Assembly: GCA_964539095.1 (NCBI GenBank)
Contig: CAZIFL010000002.1
Span: 62,001 to 126,000, forward strand
DNA from: DAIPKP01 sp964539095
GTDB lineage: Bacteria > Synergistota > Synergistia > Synergistales > Aminiphilaceae
Length of the DNA: 64,000 nt
Reading direction: 5' to 3'
Under the pieces are notes generated by a model. It was given only the letters and a program-made list of their open reading frames with translations, made no database searches and had not been told where the DNA came from. Both the position numbers and the translations under genes were made by a program. This document shows positions 33,978 through 42,979 of the stretch, piece after piece (position 1 is the stretch's first letter; every line of letters begins with the position of its first letter).

Positions 33978-35348
33978 ATGACAGGTAGGAACATGAGGCG
34001 GTATGAACGGCATGGCCAGCGTGGAGGCAAGAGGCTTTTTTCAGGGGTTTCTGGTTTTCTCGGGCTCTTAGGATTGGGAATTCTGTTGCTTGGGATTCCT
34101 TCGGGGGCTTTGGCAGATCCCGGAGCGGTCTTCATTACTGTGGGGGCGGATTACGCCTCCGGAGCGGTGGGGACGGCGGATCTTGCGGAAGGTGAGGGGG
34201 TAACGGCTCCGGTGCTTTCCGGTCTTGGAGGAGATCCCGCTCTTTTTGCCAACGAGCTGGGACTCTTCGTGGTGGAGCACGGCTCCGGAGGAACTCTGGA
34301 TACCATCTCCCTCTACGACGGCCTTTCCTGGGAGGCTCCCCGCTGGAACGTGCAGAAGGGGAGCATTATCTACGGCATGGAGTATCTTCAGGGTTCCCTC
34401 TATGTGGCCAACTACGGCACCAACCGGATTACCCGGCATACTCCGGAGGAGAGCCTTGCCGAGACGGGGTCCCTCTCTCTGGATCGGGATAACCGAGAGG
34501 GGTTCGAAGAGCATGTCTGTGCCCTCAAGGCCTATGGAAACAAGCTCTACGCCCTGGTGTTGAGCTATAACCTCGAAGCCTGGCCTCCGGAGCACCAGGA
34601 GGGTTTTCTGGTGGCAGTGGATCCCCAGACGCTGGAGATTACCGGAGAGGTGGCGGTGGGAAAGAACCCCGTGGCTCTGGCGGTATGGAACGGCAAGCTC
34701 TATGTGGCCTCCTTCGGGGGCCCCATTGGGAGCCTGGGAGGAGAGCCCCGGCTTTATCGTGTCAACCCCGCTACTCTGGAGAAGGAGCTTCTGGATGACG
34801 GCTCTGCTCTGGGGGAGGGGTACGGCTACAGCAGCATGGGGGTTGACGAAGAGGGGACTCTCTTCGTGGTGGCCTACAAGAACGGCCTGGAGTGGCCGGA
34901 GCAGGAAAACCGGGTTCTGGCGGGAAGCCTGATGGGAGCTACCCCTCTCGGAGGTTCCGCTCCCCTCTCCTTCCGCCAGCTCGGGAGCGCAAAGAGCTTT
35001 GGCAATCGGGGGCTTTCGGCTCAGGCGGTGGCATTGAATCCTCTGGAAATCTCCTCCTCATGGCTTAATGCGGGGGCGGTGGATGCGGGAAATCACCTCT
35101 TCTGGGTCTCCAACCGAGGGACCGGTGCAGGAGATGCTGCGCTTGAGGTCTTTAACGCCACCGAAAAGCTCCATTCCTTTGGAGAGAGTCGGTTGAAAAG
35201 CCTTCCCTACGGAGTGGTGCCCTTCTCCTTCGCTCCTCCTGCTCCGATTTCTTCCGGGGGTGGCGGCGGATGTGCTCTGGGAAGTCCGTTGTCGGGTTCG
35301 GGGATCTTTCTCATGCTGCTTCCCCTGCTCTTTTTTGCGTGGAGATAA
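33978..35348 (+). CDS. Exported beta-propeller surface protein with Synergist-CTERM-like tail
   Basis: A 456-residue protein: signal sequence (about 1-48; hydrophobic core GFLGLLGLGILLLG, cut near GALADP), then a repeated YVTN/YncE-like propeller (GSLYVANYGTNRITRH, NKLYALVLSYN, NPVALAVWNGKLYVASFGG, NHLFWVSNRG). The end reads SSGGGGGCALGSP, a hydrophobic helix and a final Arg, matching my recollection of the Synergist-CTERM sorting signal. It is the first gene behind a cobalamin riboswitch and precedes a BtuB-like receptor. By analogy with Bacteroidota BtuG it may capture corrinoid at the surface; this is inference. ATG 33978 has AAAGGAG upstream. Confidence 0.82.
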   Translation: MTGRNMRRYERHGQRGGKRLFSGVSGFLGLLGLGILLLGIPSGALADPGAVFITVGADYASGAVGTADLAEGEGVTAPVLSGLGGDPALFANELGLFVVEHGSGGTLDTISLYDGLSWEAPRWNVQKGSIIYGMEYLQGSLYVANYGTNRITRHTPEESLAETGSLSLDRDNREGFEEHVCALKAYGNKLYALVLSYNLEAWPPEHQEGFLVAVDPQTLEITGEVAVGKNPVALAVWNGKLYVASFGGPIGSLGGEPRLYRVNPATLEKELLDDGSALGEGYGYSSMGVDEEGTLFVVAYKNGLEWPEQENRVLAGSLMGATPLGGSAPLSFRQLGSAKSFGNRGLSAQAVALNPLEISSSWLNAGAVDAGNHLFWVSNRGTGAGDAALEVFNATEKLHSFGESRLKSLPYGVVPFSFAPPAPISSGGGGGCALGSPLSGSGIFLMLLPLLFFAWR

Positions 35349-35362
35349 GACGAGGCGTTTTG

Positions 35363-37411
35363 ATGCCTTTGATGATCCCTTTCCAGATCTCTTTCACGAT
35401 CCGCTCTTTTTCCCCTTCTCCTTCCTTTCGGGTGGTGCTTCTTCTGGGGGTCCTTTTCGGGGGGGTGCTCTTTCCCCCCCGGGGGCTCCCCAGGGCTGCT
35501 TCGGAGATGCTTCCCCAGGTGCTGGTCACCGCCTCTCCTCTGGAGGAGGAGGTTCTCGAACTGCCGGGATCGCTGGAGGTGCTCTATCCGGAAAAAAACG
35601 CCGGGGAGGGGAAGAGTCTGGGGGATCTTCTGGAGGAGGCCGTGGGGGTACAGGTGGTGCGCAGCTACGGACGAGGGGGGTATACGGTGGCCTCCGTCCG
35701 GGGGAGCACCTCCTCCCAGGTGATGGTCTATCTGGACGGCCTGCGGATGAATCTGGAGAGTGACGCTGCCTTCAATCTTCAGGATATAGAGGCGGATGAT
35801 GTGGCGCGTATCGAAATCTACCGAGGGCATGTCCCCGCCATGTTCGGTATCTCCGGCATGGGGGCGGTGATCAACGTGATCACCAAGGCCTCCACCGGCA
35901 AACCCCAAGGTTCCGTGGGGCTTCGCCTCGGCTCTCTGGGGGAGCAGGCCTTCTCCGGAAGCTGGAGTGCTCCCCTTGGGGAGGGGCGTTTTCGGGGGAG
36001 CCTTTCCCTGGAGGGGTACCGAGGAGATTTCTCCTACTGGAACGACAACAACACCGCCTACAACCCCCGGGACGATTACCAGGCCACCCGGCAGCATAAC
36101 GGGTACAGCACGGAAAATCTGCTCCTTCGCTGGGAAAATGACCTCTGGAAGGTCTCTTTTCGTGCCCAGGCTCGGGATCAGGATCTGCCTCTCCCCGCTC
36201 CGGGGAACGACAAGGGCCCCTGGGATGCTCTGGGAAATCCTCTGGCTGCCCGGGTGGAATCCTCCCGGATGGACTTGGGGGTGGAGACGGAACGCCTTTG
36301 GGGGGAGGTGCTCGCCACCTGGCGTGTGGAGTACCTCTCCCAGGTGCGGGAGTTCTTCGATCCCTGGGATCAGATGGGGATGTATAACCAACGGTACAAC
36401 CGCTACGACACCGAGCGTACCGCCCTCTCGGGAGCCTTTAAGGCCCTGGCGGGGGATCGGCACGCCCTGGAGTTCCGTATGGATTGGAGTTCCGAGAATC
36501 TGGATATGACAGGGGATGGGGTGGCCACCCTCTCGGATTCCCGGGGTTCCTACAGCCGCAACCGCTCGAACTACGTGCTGCAGGACAGCATCTTTCTGCT
36601 CCCGAATCAGAGCCTGGTGGTGGAGCCTCTGTTGCGTTGGAACCAGGTGGATGGGGAGGGGCATCTCTCCTGGTCTCTGGGAGCCTCCTGGAACTTTCGG
36701 GAGAACTGGTATCTCAAGGGTTCCGGAGGGTACTCCCACCGGGCGCCGAATCTCTACGAGATGTACGGAGACGGCAGCATGATCGTCCCCAATGCGGGGC
36801 TTGACTGGGAAGAGGGTTTTCAGTGGGATCTTGGGCTCTACTGGGCCCGGGAGGGGGAGGGATGGTCCTCCCGAGTGGGGCTCACCTCCTTTGTGCTGGA
36901 TATGGAAAACCTCATCGAGTTTGTCATGATCAACCCCCGGTACGGGGTCTACCAGAACATGGGAAAGGCCTTTATTTCCGGCATGGAGCTGGAGAGCGCC
37001 TTCTCCTGGGAGAAGTGGAGCCTGGCTCTCTCCTATACCTGGATGGAGGGGGAAAACCGCAGCCCCGGTTACCGTTACGGCCAGCCTCTCCCCAACCGAC
37101 CGGAGCATGCCCTCTATGGCCGGCTCTCCCGGGCACTCTCCTCGGAGCTACTCGCCTTCGGAGAGGTGATTCATACGGGGGAGAACTACTTCGACGATGC
37201 CGGGAGCATTCTCTACGGAGAGTATACCCAGTGGAATCTGGGGCTTAAATGGCAGTTCCGGGAGGATTGCACCCTTGGGGTGGGGGTGCGGGATCTTCTG
37301 GATGCCACCTCGGAGATAACCTTTCAGCCCATCGGATACGGCCCGGAAAGGCTCGCCTGGTATCCTCTGCCGGGGCGTACCTGGTATCTCTCCCTCTCAT
37401 GGCGTTTTTGA
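35363..37411 (+). CDS. TonB-dependent outer-membrane receptor, BtuB-like
   Basis: A 682-residue receptor: signal sequence (about 1-45), a TonB box-like LPQVLVTAS, plug domain (about 60-175; VRGSTSSQVMVYLDG, GAVINVITK) and a 22-strand-type barrel ending in ...LSLSWRF with the terminal aromatic residue typical of outer-membrane proteins. Under cobalamin-riboswitch control together with ABC and TonB genes, so corrinoid uptake is the best call. The ATG has GACGAGGCG upstream and lies 14 bases after the propeller gene. It shows that the organism has an outer membrane. Confidence 0.9.
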   Translation: MPLMIPFQISFTIRSFSPSPSFRVVLLLGVLFGGVLFPPRGLPRAASEMLPQVLVTASPLEEEVLELPGSLEVLYPEKNAGEGKSLGDLLEEAVGVQVVRSYGRGGYTVASVRGSTSSQVMVYLDGLRMNLESDAAFNLQDIEADDVARIEIYRGHVPAMFGISGMGAVINVITKASTGKPQGSVGLRLGSLGEQAFSGSWSAPLGEGRFRGSLSLEGYRGDFSYWNDNNTAYNPRDDYQATRQHNGYSTENLLLRWENDLWKVSFRAQARDQDLPLPAPGNDKGPWDALGNPLAARVESSRMDLGVETERLWGEVLATWRVEYLSQVREFFDPWDQMGMYNQRYNRYDTERTALSGAFKALAGDRHALEFRMDWSSENLDMTGDGVATLSDSRGSYSRNRSNYVLQDSIFLLPNQSLVVEPLLRWNQVDGEGHLSWSLGASWNFRENWYLKGSGGYSHRAPNLYEMYGDGSMIVPNAGLDWEEGFQWDLGLYWAREGEGWSSRVGLTSFVLDMENLIEFVMINPRYGVYQNMGKAFISGMELESAFSWEKWSLALSYTWMEGENRSPGYRYGQPLPNRPEHALYGRLSRALSSELLAFGEVIHTGENYFDDAGSILYGEYTQWNLGLKWQFREDCTLGVGVRDLLDATSEITFQPIGYGPERLAWYPLPGRTWYLSLSWRF

Positions 37412-37423
37412 TGGGGCCTGAAG

Positions 37424-38761
37424 ATGTCTTTTTTTAGAGCGGTTTTGCAAATCATGTGTCACAAGACATATCATGGGAGCCTCCGCTTATGTGTCCCCTC
37501 TGCTCCACAAGTGGCGAACCGCTCTGGGAGAGTTTTCCTGTTTCTTTTGCTGGGAGCTTTTTTGCTGCTCCCCTCCTGGGGCTTCGGGGAGGGGCAGCAT
37601 GCCTATATCCCCCGGTATGCCAAGGGATTTTCTGCGGAGCCCCTGGGGGAGGGGTGGCATCTCGCCGTGAGGGATCCCGAGGACCCCACGAGAGAGTGGA
37701 ACTATCTTCTGGTTCCCCGAGAGCAGCGAGGCAAGGCCCTCATCTCCCCGGATTGGAAGGAGATCCCCCTTCCTCTGGAACGGACGGTGCTTCTCGCCAC
37801 CTCCTACGTCTCCGGGCTGGAGGATCTGGGGGTGCTGGATTCCGTGGTGGGGGTGGGGAATGCTTCGTATCTGCACTCTCCGGAGTTGCGGCGCCGCTTG
37901 AAAGAGGGAGATGCCCGGGAGGTGGGGGACGATCTGGCCCTGGATCTGGAGCGTCTGGTGGCTCTGGGTTCTGATGCCATCTTCTGGTATGCCCCCTATC
38001 AGGAGGTGCAGGGGGAATATCAGCGGCTTCAACGATTGGGGCTTCCTCTGGTGGTGACCACGGAGCACCGGGAGGCTCACCCCCTGGGGCGGGGGGAGTG
38101 GCTGGTCTTTCTGGGATTCTTCTTCGGTAAGGAGGAGGAGGCCCGGAAGATGTTCCGAGAGCGGGAGGAGCGGTATAGGGAGCTTGTATCTCTGGGAGCT
38201 TCCGCATCTTTGCGCCCGAAAGTTTTCGGAGGCTTTCCCTTCGGAGATACCTGGTACATGCCGGGGGGGGAGAACTTTCAGGCCCGGTATGTGGAGGATG
38301 CTGGCGGGGACTATCTCTGGAAGGATCTTCCGGGATCGGGCACCTGGCCTCTGGATTTCGAGACGGTGCTGCATCGGGGGGCGGGGGGAGATTTCTGGAT
38401 CAATGCCCCGGATTGGAGCAGCCTTGAGAAGGCCCTGGGGGAGAACTCCCGGTACGGTCATTTCCGGGCCTTCCGGGAGGGGCGAGTCTACAGCAACGCC
38501 GCCCGAACAAACCCCCAGGGGGGAAACGATTATCACGAGAGCGGAGTGCTTCACCCCGAGCGTATTCTGGGGGATCTGCTTCACATTCTGCACCCGGAAC
38601 TGCTGGAAGAGCACGAACTCTACTACTACCGAAAGATCCCCTTGAAGGAGCCCGAAGAACTTCCAGAACACCGAGAATTTCAGAAAGCCCAAGAAGCCCA
38701 AGAAATCCGGGAATCCGCAAAACCCGAAGATACGGAAGATACGAAGGAGAAAAAGCCATGA
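37424..38761 (+). CDS. Periplasmic corrinoid/metal-chelate binding protein, BtuF-like
   Basis: A 445-residue exported binding protein of the PF01497 (BtuF/FhuD) class. Signal core FLFLLLGAFLLLPSW at about 38-52. Class motifs: RTVLLATSYVSGLEDLG, LDLERLVALGSDAIFW and GRVYSNAARTNPQGGNDYHESG. The C-terminal 45 residues are a charged Glu/Lys-rich tail not usual for BtuF. Start is uncertain (several in-frame candidates before the signal core). It overlaps the permease gene by ATGA. Confidence 0.85.
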   Translation: MSFFRAVLQIMCHKTYHGSLRLCVPSAPQVANRSGRVFLFLLLGAFLLLPSWGFGEGQHAYIPRYAKGFSAEPLGEGWHLAVRDPEDPTREWNYLLVPREQRGKALISPDWKEIPLPLERTVLLATSYVSGLEDLGVLDSVVGVGNASYLHSPELRRRLKEGDAREVGDDLALDLERLVALGSDAIFWYAPYQEVQGEYQRLQRLGLPLVVTTEHREAHPLGRGEWLVFLGFFFGKEEEARKMFREREERYRELVSLGASASLRPKVFGGFPFGDTWYMPGGENFQARYVEDAGGDYLWKDLPGSGTWPLDFETVLHRGAGGDFWINAPDWSSLEKALGENSRYGHFRAFREGRVYSNAARTNPQGGNDYHESGVLHPERILGDLLHILHPELLEEHELYYYRKIPLKEPEELPEHREFQKAQEAQEIRESAKPEDTEDTKEKKP

Positions 38762-39798
38762 CTCCCCACGGCTCCGGCATAAGAGGGCATCTTTGTCTTT
38801 TGGGACTTCTCGCCCTTCTTGGGGGGGCTCTTTTCGGAGGCGAGCTTTTTTTCGGCTCCGTAAACATTCCTCTGAGGGGCACCCTAGAGTATCTTCTCAC
38901 GGGGGAGGGGCTCTCTCCCGAGGAGGCGGTGATCCTTCGGGAGCTTCGCTTTCCCCGGGGGTGTGCCGCCTGGCTTGGAGGGGCCAGCCTGGGGGTGGCG
39001 GGGCTTCTCATGCAGACCTGGTTCCGCAATCCTCTGGGGGGACCCTTTCTTCTCGGCACAAGCTCCGGTGCCAGCCTGGGGGTGGCCTTGGTGCTTCTGG
39101 GGCTCCCCCTGGCTGGAAGAGTTCCCGCCCTGGGCTCCGCTCTCCTTCTGGGGGCCTCCTTTGGGGGAGCTTTAGCGGCGCTGCTGGTGATTCTTCTGGG
39201 AAGCCGGAGCCTCCGGGGGAATACGGGGATACTCCTTTTGGGGCTCATGCTGGGCTATCTCGCCAATGCGGGGGTGACGGTGCTTCTTGCCTTCGGAAGC
39301 CTCTCGGGGATGCGCTCCTACCTCTCTTGGAGCTTCGGCACCTTCGGGGGAATCTCCCCCTCTGATCTGCCTCTCTTCGCTCTGGTCTGCGCCTCCGCCC
39401 TGGGGATCTCCCTGGGGCTGGGAAAGTCTCTCAACGCCCTTCTTTTAGGGGAGAGCTATGCCGCCAGCCTGGGGATCTCCCTCGGGAGAGTGCGCTTTCT
39501 GGTCTTTCTTGCCACCGCCCTCGCTGCGGGAGGCGTCACCGCCTTCTGCGGCCCCGTGGCCTTTCTGGGGGTGGCGGTGCCGCATCTCTGCCGGGGGCTC
39601 TTTCGGAGCTGGGATCACCGGCTACTCCTCCCCGCCTGTATTCTGGGGGGCGGTGCCCTCGCCCTAGGGGCGGATCTTCTTACCCGGCTGGGGCCTCGGG
39701 GAACCCTGCTGCCTCTGAATGCGGTCACCGCCCTTCTAGGGGTTCCCGTGGTGCTCTGGGTGCTCTTTCGCTACCGCTCCGGGGAGGGGGAGCTGTGA
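38758..39798 (+). CDS. FecCD-type ABC permease, BtuC-like
   Basis: A 346-residue permease with about ten helices and family motifs LRFPRGCAAWLGGASLGVAG and GPVAFLGVAVPHLCRGL. It carries corrinoid (by operon context) across the inner membrane as a homodimer. Start overlaps the BtuF-like gene, and the stop shares bases with the ATPase start. Confidence 0.92.
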   Translation: MTPHGSGIRGHLCLLGLLALLGGALFGGELFFGSVNIPLRGTLEYLLTGEGLSPEEAVILRELRFPRGCAAWLGGASLGVAGLLMQTWFRNPLGGPFLLGTSSGASLGVALVLLGLPLAGRVPALGSALLLGASFGGALAALLVILLGSRSLRGNTGILLLGLMLGYLANAGVTVLLAFGSLSGMRSYLSWSFGTFGGISPSDLPLFALVCASALGISLGLGKSLNALLLGESYAASLGISLGRVRFLVFLATALAAGGVTAFCGPVAFLGVAVPHLCRGLFRSWDHRLLLPACILGGGALALGADLLTRLGPRGTLLPLNAVTALLGVPVVLWVLFRYRSGEGEL

Positions 39799-40883
39799 TG
39801 TCCCCTTTGCTTCCTCTCCTTCGGGCGGAAAACCTTACCACGGGATATGCGGGGCGCCGGGGTTCCTCTGGGGAGAGGTCCGGCATTACCCGCAACTTTT
39901 CGGGGGAGATCTTTCCGGGGGAGATGATCTGCCTTCTCGGCTCCAACGGCTCGGGGAAATCCACCCTTCTGCGCACTCTGGGAGGCTTTCTTTCTCCCCT
40001 GGAGGGACGTATCTTTCTGGAGGAAAAACCTCTGGAGGGGTATGCTCCCTCGGAGCGGGCGAAAAAGATCGGGGTGGTGCATACGGGCAATCCTTCGGTG
40101 CCCTACATGACCGTGGAGGATCTGGTGCTCACCGGGCGGCATCCCCACACTCCCTGGCACGGAGGGCTCTCCGAGAGAGATCGGGAGAGGGGGGCCCGGA
40201 TTCTTCGCCTTCTTGGGCTGGAAGCTCTGCAAAAGCGCCTTCTGGAAAAGGTGAGCGACGGGGAGCGCCGCCGGGCGTGGCTCGGGCGGGCCCTCGCCCA
40301 GGAGACCCCTCTGCTACTGCTGGACGAACCTCTCGCCTTTATCGACCTCCCCGGAGGGGCCGCTATTCTGCATCTGCTTCGCCGTCTGGCGGCGGAGGAG
40401 GGGCGGGGGATTCTCTTCTCCTCCCATCAGATTCAGGGGGCCCTCAGCATGGCGGACCGCACCTGGCTTCTCACACCCTCCGGGGAGTGCCTGCAGGGAG
40501 TGGGGGAGGATCTGCTCCTCCGGGGGGATCTGGAGCGGGCCTATCTGGGGGATACAGAAAATTCTGGGGGGGTGCGCTTCTCCCAAGAGGAGGCACTCTT
40601 TTTTGCCCCCCCCTCTCGGGAGCCTCTGGGGGAAGTGGTGCTCTCGGGGCCCTCCGGGGCAGCCCTCAAATGGAGCCGCAGCGCCCTGGAGCGCCGGGGG
40701 TTTTGCCTCCTCTCCTCAGGACCTCCGGAGCTTCCCTATGTGGAGTTGCGGCAGGGTTTCCCGGAGGATTCTCCGGTATGGTGCTGTTCGTGGGGAGAGC
40801 AGAAGAGGCGCTGTGCCTCTTTGGAGGAGGTGCTGGGGTTTGTGGAGCCCAGTGTGCGAAGGAAGGGGAAGGACTCTTTATGA
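39798..40883 (+). CDS. ABC ATPase, BtuD-like, with C-terminal extension
   Basis: A 361-residue ATPase with Walker A GSNGSGKST, signature VSDGERRRAWLGRAL and Walker B LLLLDEPLAFID (about residues 40-180). H-loop FSSHQIQGAL. Beyond the roughly 250-residue FecE/BtuD core there are about 110 extra residues (Ser/Gly/Pro-rich, then SLEEVLGFVE), for which I recognise no domain. ATG 39798 shares bases with the permease stop (TGATG); GTG 39795 is an alternative. Confidence 0.9.
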   Translation: MSPLLPLLRAENLTTGYAGRRGSSGERSGITRNFSGEIFPGEMICLLGSNGSGKSTLLRTLGGFLSPLEGRIFLEEKPLEGYAPSERAKKIGVVHTGNPSVPYMTVEDLVLTGRHPHTPWHGGLSERDRERGARILRLLGLEALQKRLLEKVSDGERRRAWLGRALAQETPLLLLDEPLAFIDLPGGAAILHLLRRLAAEEGRGILFSSHQIQGALSMADRTWLLTPSGECLQGVGEDLLLRGDLERAYLGDTENSGGVRFSQEEALFFAPPSREPLGEVVLSGPSGAALKWSRSALERRGFCLLSSGPPELPYVELRQGFPEDSPVWCCSWGEQKRRCASLEEVLGFVEPSVRRKGKDSL

Positions 40884-41551
40884 TAGAAAATTTTCGGGAA
40901 GTGATCCAGGAATTTTTCGCCCTGGGGGGGTGGAGCATGTACGCCATCGGGGGATGCAGCGTTCTCGGGGGGGCTCTCTTTCTGGAGCGTCTTTTCTTTC
41001 TCTGGAGGGAGCATGTTTTTCTTGCCAGAATACTCCGGGAGTGGCGAGGAGCTGCCCCTACACTGGAGGCTCTGGGACAGCTGGAAAAAAGAACCTCCAA
41101 GCGTCCCCGGTGGTTCGGTGAGATCCTGGGGGCAGGGCTGGAGGAGTGGCGTTATCTCTCCCCCGAGGCCCTTCGTGAGCATCTGGATCAGTTCCGTTCC
41201 GGAGCGCTGCACACCTGGGAGCGGGGGGTGGGTTTTCTCGGCACCCTGGCCCGGATTACCCCTCTGCTGGGGCTTCTCGGCACGGTGCTCGGGATGATCC
41301 AGATCTTTCAGAAGCTCCCGGGCTCCGGCGGTGGAGATTTCGGCCTTCTTGCGGAAGGAATATGGAAGGCTCTCTTCACCACCGCTGCGGGGCTCTCGGT
41401 GGCGATCCCTCTCGTACTCGCCCAGGCCTTTCTTCTATCCCGGGTGGATGCTCTGGAGGAGCAGCTTCAGGAGCTTCTCCGCCTTCTCTGGCGGGGACTT
41501 CTGCGAGCCTCCCGAACCTCCGGGATCTCCGGAACCGGTAAGGGGGAGTAA
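40880..41551 (+). CDS. exbB: ExbB/TolQ-family proton channel subunit
   Basis: A 223-residue inner-membrane protein with three hydrophobic segments (about 14-36, 115-140, 160-185) and the ExbB/TolQ signature around ITPLLGLLGTVLGMI and LFTTAAGLSVAIP. With ExbD it energises TonB. Start overlaps the ATPase stop by ATGA. A large upstream open frame is rejected because it lies inside the ATPase gene. Confidence 0.92.
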   Translation: MIENFREVIQEFFALGGWSMYAIGGCSVLGGALFLERLFFLWREHVFLARILREWRGAAPTLEALGQLEKRTSKRPRWFGEILGAGLEEWRYLSPEALREHLDQFRSGALHTWERGVGFLGTLARITPLLGLLGTVLGMIQIFQKLPGSGGGDFGLLAEGIWKALFTTAAGLSVAIPLVLAQAFLLSRVDALEEQLQELLRLLWRGLLRASRTSGISGTGKGE

Positions 41552-41928
41552 TGCGGCGCTCCCGAAGAAACGCCCTGCCGGACCTCACCCCCCTGGTGGA
41601 TATCCTCTTTCTGCTCATCCTCTTTTTCGTCCTCACCACCACCTTTCTGCGCCAGGGGCTCTCGGTGGATCTCCCCACGGGGGAGGGGGAGAGCCGGGAG
41701 AACTCCCTGGTTCGGGTGCTGCTCACCGTCGAGGGGGATCTCTACTGGGATGAGGAGCCTCTTTCCGAGGCGGAGCTTTCAGGGCGGCTCTCAAGAGAAG
41801 TTCCGGAGAGTGTCTCTTTGGAGGCGGATCGCCGAGTTCCCTACGGCGGAGTGGTGCGGATCTTCTCGCTTCTCCGTGCGGCTGGGGTGGAACATGTGCT
41901 CCTGGTGGTGGAGCAGGGAGAGGAGTAG
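41551..41928 (+). CDS. exbD: ExbD/TolR-family protein
   Basis: A 125-residue protein with an N-terminal helix (about 15-35) carrying the essential Asp in LTPLVDILFLLILFF and a small periplasmic domain ending with a GGVVRIFSLLRAAGVEHV block. Start overlaps the ExbB stop by one base (TAATG). Confidence 0.93.
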   Translation: MRRSRRNALPDLTPLVDILFLLILFFVLTTTFLRQGLSVDLPTGEGESRENSLVRVLLTVEGDLYWDEEPLSEAELSGRLSREVPESVSLEADRRVPYGGVVRIFSLLRAAGVEHVLLVVEQGEE

Positions 41929-41929
41929 C

Positions 41930-42937
41930 GTGCGATCTCTGGGTTTTATCATCCTCTCTCTTGGATTTCACGGGGTGCTTCTGGGGATCTTTCTTCAAAC
42001 TTTCCCCCTGGTGCCCTCCGTACAGAGCAGCGCCTCCTTTCGGGGGGAGGTGCTCTTTCGTGTGCGGGGCGCTTCTGAATCCTCAAAATCTTCGGAAACC
42101 TCGAAACCCTTGGAAGCTCAAGAGTCTTCGGAACTTCGGAACGTTCCGGGATCTTCCGGGGCTCCTGAAGCTTCTCTCTCGTCGCAATCAGCGGTCGTCC
42201 AGAGACCCCCCATAGCCCAGGCATCCCAAACTTTTGAGGCTTCTCAAAATCCTCAAGCTGCTCAAGCTGCTCAAGATTCTCAAAAACCCGAATCCTCCCC
42301 ACCTCCGCCTGCCCAGTCTCCTTCCTCGAAGCCTTCTTCGGAGCCGGAAGTACCCAAAAAACCAGCCCCTCCAGTGAAAACAGCTGAACCAAAAGAGAGG
42401 ATGGAGGCTGAAGCGGAATCTGAACCACAACCAGAGCTAGAGAAAAAACCAGGGGATGTTTCTCCCATGCCTCCTTCCGTGTCACAGAATTCTGGGGTAT
42501 CCTTGGCCCCCAGGAAAGAAAAAGCCCCCCATCTCGTTCCCCCTTCGGAGTCTTCCTCGGGATCTCTTTTGGAACCTTTTCCCGAGGCTTCCTCCGCATC
42601 TTCTTCCGGTTCTCCTTCGACACATTCCCGGAGCCTTGCGGAACAGGAGGAACCCGCTTCCTCCGCTCCAGAGGAGAAAATCTCCTGGAACGCCACCCCT
42701 CTTCGAGCCCCGGAGCCGGAGTACCCCAAAGTTGCCCGCAAACTCCGCCGGGAGGGAAAGGTGCTTCTGGAAATTTCGGTAGCTCCTTCGGGAAAGGTAG
42801 AAGCCGTAAAGATTCTTGAGCCCTGCCCATGGAAGGAGCTTAACCAAGCGGCCCAACAGGGGATTACCCGATGGGAGTTTGCCCCTCCGGGAAAGGCGGT
42901 TATACTTCAGGTGCCGGTGGTTTTTTCCTTGGAGTAA
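41930..42937 (+). CDS. tonB: TonB energy-transducing protein
   Basis: A 335-residue TonB: one N-terminal helix (about 4-25), a very long Ser/Pro/Glu-rich spacer (about 40-240; roughly twice the usual length) and a C-terminal TonB domain with APEPEYPKVARKLRREGKV and AVAPSGKVEAV-like strands. GTG 41930 is chosen because AGAGGAG stands five bases upstream and the membrane helix begins directly; ATG 41894 upstream overlaps ExbD. It should drive the BtuB-like receptor. Ends the corrinoid-uptake operon. Confidence 0.88.
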   Translation: MRSLGFIILSLGFHGVLLGIFLQTFPLVPSVQSSASFRGEVLFRVRGASESSKSSETSKPLEAQESSELRNVPGSSGAPEASLSSQSAVVQRPPIAQASQTFEASQNPQAAQAAQDSQKPESSPPPPAQSPSSKPSSEPEVPKKPAPPVKTAEPKERMEAEAESEPQPELEKKPGDVSPMPPSVSQNSGVSLAPRKEKAPHLVPPSESSSGSLLEPFPEASSASSSGSPSTHSRSLAEQEEPASSAPEEKISWNATPLRAPEPEYPKVARKLRREGKVLLEISVAPSGKVEAVKILEPCPWKELNQAAQQGITRWEFAPPGKAVILQVPVVFSLE

Positions 42938-42979
42938 AAAGGGTGTTTTCCCTCTTTTGCTTGAAGGGCTCTCGAAAAG

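Noticed and set aside
35207..37108. A 633-codon open frame on the minus strand opposite the propeller and TonB receptor genes
   Set aside because: It is rich in Pro, His and Gly without any domain, antisense to two well-supported genes, and is explained by GC-biased codon use.
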